Made by a program: the position numbers and the translations under genes | Assembly: GCA_016721005.1 (NCBI GenBank) | Contig: JADKJM010000013.1 | Coordinates: 112,988-176,987 of the forward strand | DNA length: 64,000 nt | Direction: 5' to 3' | Origin: Flavobacteriales bacterium | Lineage (GTDB): Bacteria > Bacteroidota > Bacteroidia > Flavobacteriales_F > PHOS-HE28 | The notes under the pieces: model-generated | Database searches by the model: none | The model's input: the letters and a program-made list of their open reading frames with translations, nothing else | What the model was told of the DNA's origin: nothing | In this document: piece by piece, positions 63,581 through 64,000 of the stretch | Layout: the number at the start of each line of letters is the position of its first letter | Position numbering within the stretch: position 1 is the first letter of the stretch

Positions 63581-64000
63581 GGTACTCTGAAGAACCGCTA
63601 CGGTAGTCGCGGTATCGCTCACCTGTTCGGGCCGACCAAGGGATAGCGCAGGAAGGGCAGTCATTCATGGCATGCACTGACCTTGTCCCTGTTCCAACAC
63701 CCAAGCGAAAACCTATTTTTATAATAATGTCGGCCCTTGATCCTTCCCAAGTTCGGATGCCGTGGTGCTCATCGGCAGGTTATCCTGTCTCCCTGCATGT
63801 TCGCGACGATGGTCCTTATCACCACTGTCATTGACTACGCATTAAACGCCTGGCAGATCTGGTCCGTGTGGGCCGCTATCTGGGCCCCATTGGCACCGGA
63901 TCATCATCGCCCTCCTTCGGCTACTCTGCTCCGCAAGCGGAAGATTCATCCGGGCTCCGGCCTCACTGAAGAAGCGTTATCGCACTGCACGAATACATGG
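63581..64000. other. 420-bp contig tail with no assignable gene
   Basis: An AT-rich patch (63707-63728) after the aromatic operon may be a promoter. A frame from ATG 63809 stays open to the window end (64 codons, with an aromatic-rich membrane-like start NAWQIWSVWAAIWAPLA), but given the high indel density nothing can be named with confidence. Confidence 0.4.

Overview
The window looks like a chromosomal contig from a GC-rich member of the Bacteroidota, probably Flavobacteriales. This is an inference from protein character: Bacteroidota-type Dps, CusA/CopB/CusB copper genes, a DUF2141 protein, tandem tyrosine phenol-lyase and tryptophanase, and small metal-binding lipoproteins. No rRNA or tRNA is visible to confirm it. 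Nearly all of the sequence is coding, with short intergenic gaps and many ATGA stop/start overlaps. I saw no CRISPR array, insertion sequence or tRNA.

Layout. 1-9.8 kb is a copper/silver resistance block: CusA (cut by the window edge), a CusC-like channel, a metal-binding lipoprotein, an ATP-cone/nuclease gene, a P-loop ATPase, a CopB-type P-ATPase and CusB. 10-13.7 kb is an iron and nitrosative/oxidative-stress block: hemerythrin, truncated hemoglobin, an Rrf2 regulator, a b561-type cytochrome, Dps and an AhpD-like protein. 13.7-21.2 kb is a TetR-headed HAE1-type RND efflux operon. 21.7-30.8 kb carries nadA-nadB, a TDT transporter, a 609-residue protein of unknown function, tyrosine phenol-lyase, tryptophanase and a QueD-like enzyme. 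30.8-31.6 kb is a PIN toxin/antitoxin pair enclosed by a duplicated 3' end of the queD-like gene. 31.6-39.8 kb holds DUF302, moaA, hemerythrin, an alginate-export-type porin, NarK and several envelope proteins.

The striking part is 39.8-63.6 kb. A minus-strand operon (MocA-like and XdhC-like maturation proteins, an SDR, and a molybdenum hydroxylase with the extra [4Fe-4S] loop of 4-hydroxybenzoyl-CoA reductase) diverges from a plus-strand operon. The plus-strand operon encodes an ATP-dependent class I benzoyl-CoA reductase in the order bcrC-bcrB-bcrA-(saccharopine-dehydrogenase-like)-bcrD. It continues with an acyl-CoA ligase, a second 2-hydroxyacyl-CoA-dehydratase-type protein and its ATPase, a ketopantoate-reductase-like protein, a thiolase, Had, Oah, Dch and a 3-hydroxyacyl-CoA dehydrogenase/enoyl-CoA hydratase fusion. 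Together these would take 4-hydroxybenzoyl-CoA to benzoyl-CoA, then through dienoyl-CoA, 6-hydroxy- and 6-oxo-enoyl-CoA and 3-hydroxypimeloyl-CoA to glutaryl-CoA plus acetyl-CoA: the Thauera-type anaerobic route. An FNR-like palindrome lies in the divergent promoter, and similar ones occur upstream of narK and nadA, which fits anaerobic control in a nitrate-using organism.

Caution: from about 47 kb onward most genes carry single-base frameshifts, and they become very dense after 58.8 kb. Conserved motifs survive in alternating frames, so I read these as sequencing or assembly errors near a contig end, not gene decay. Coordinates for those genes are given as the outer span of the reconstructed gene.
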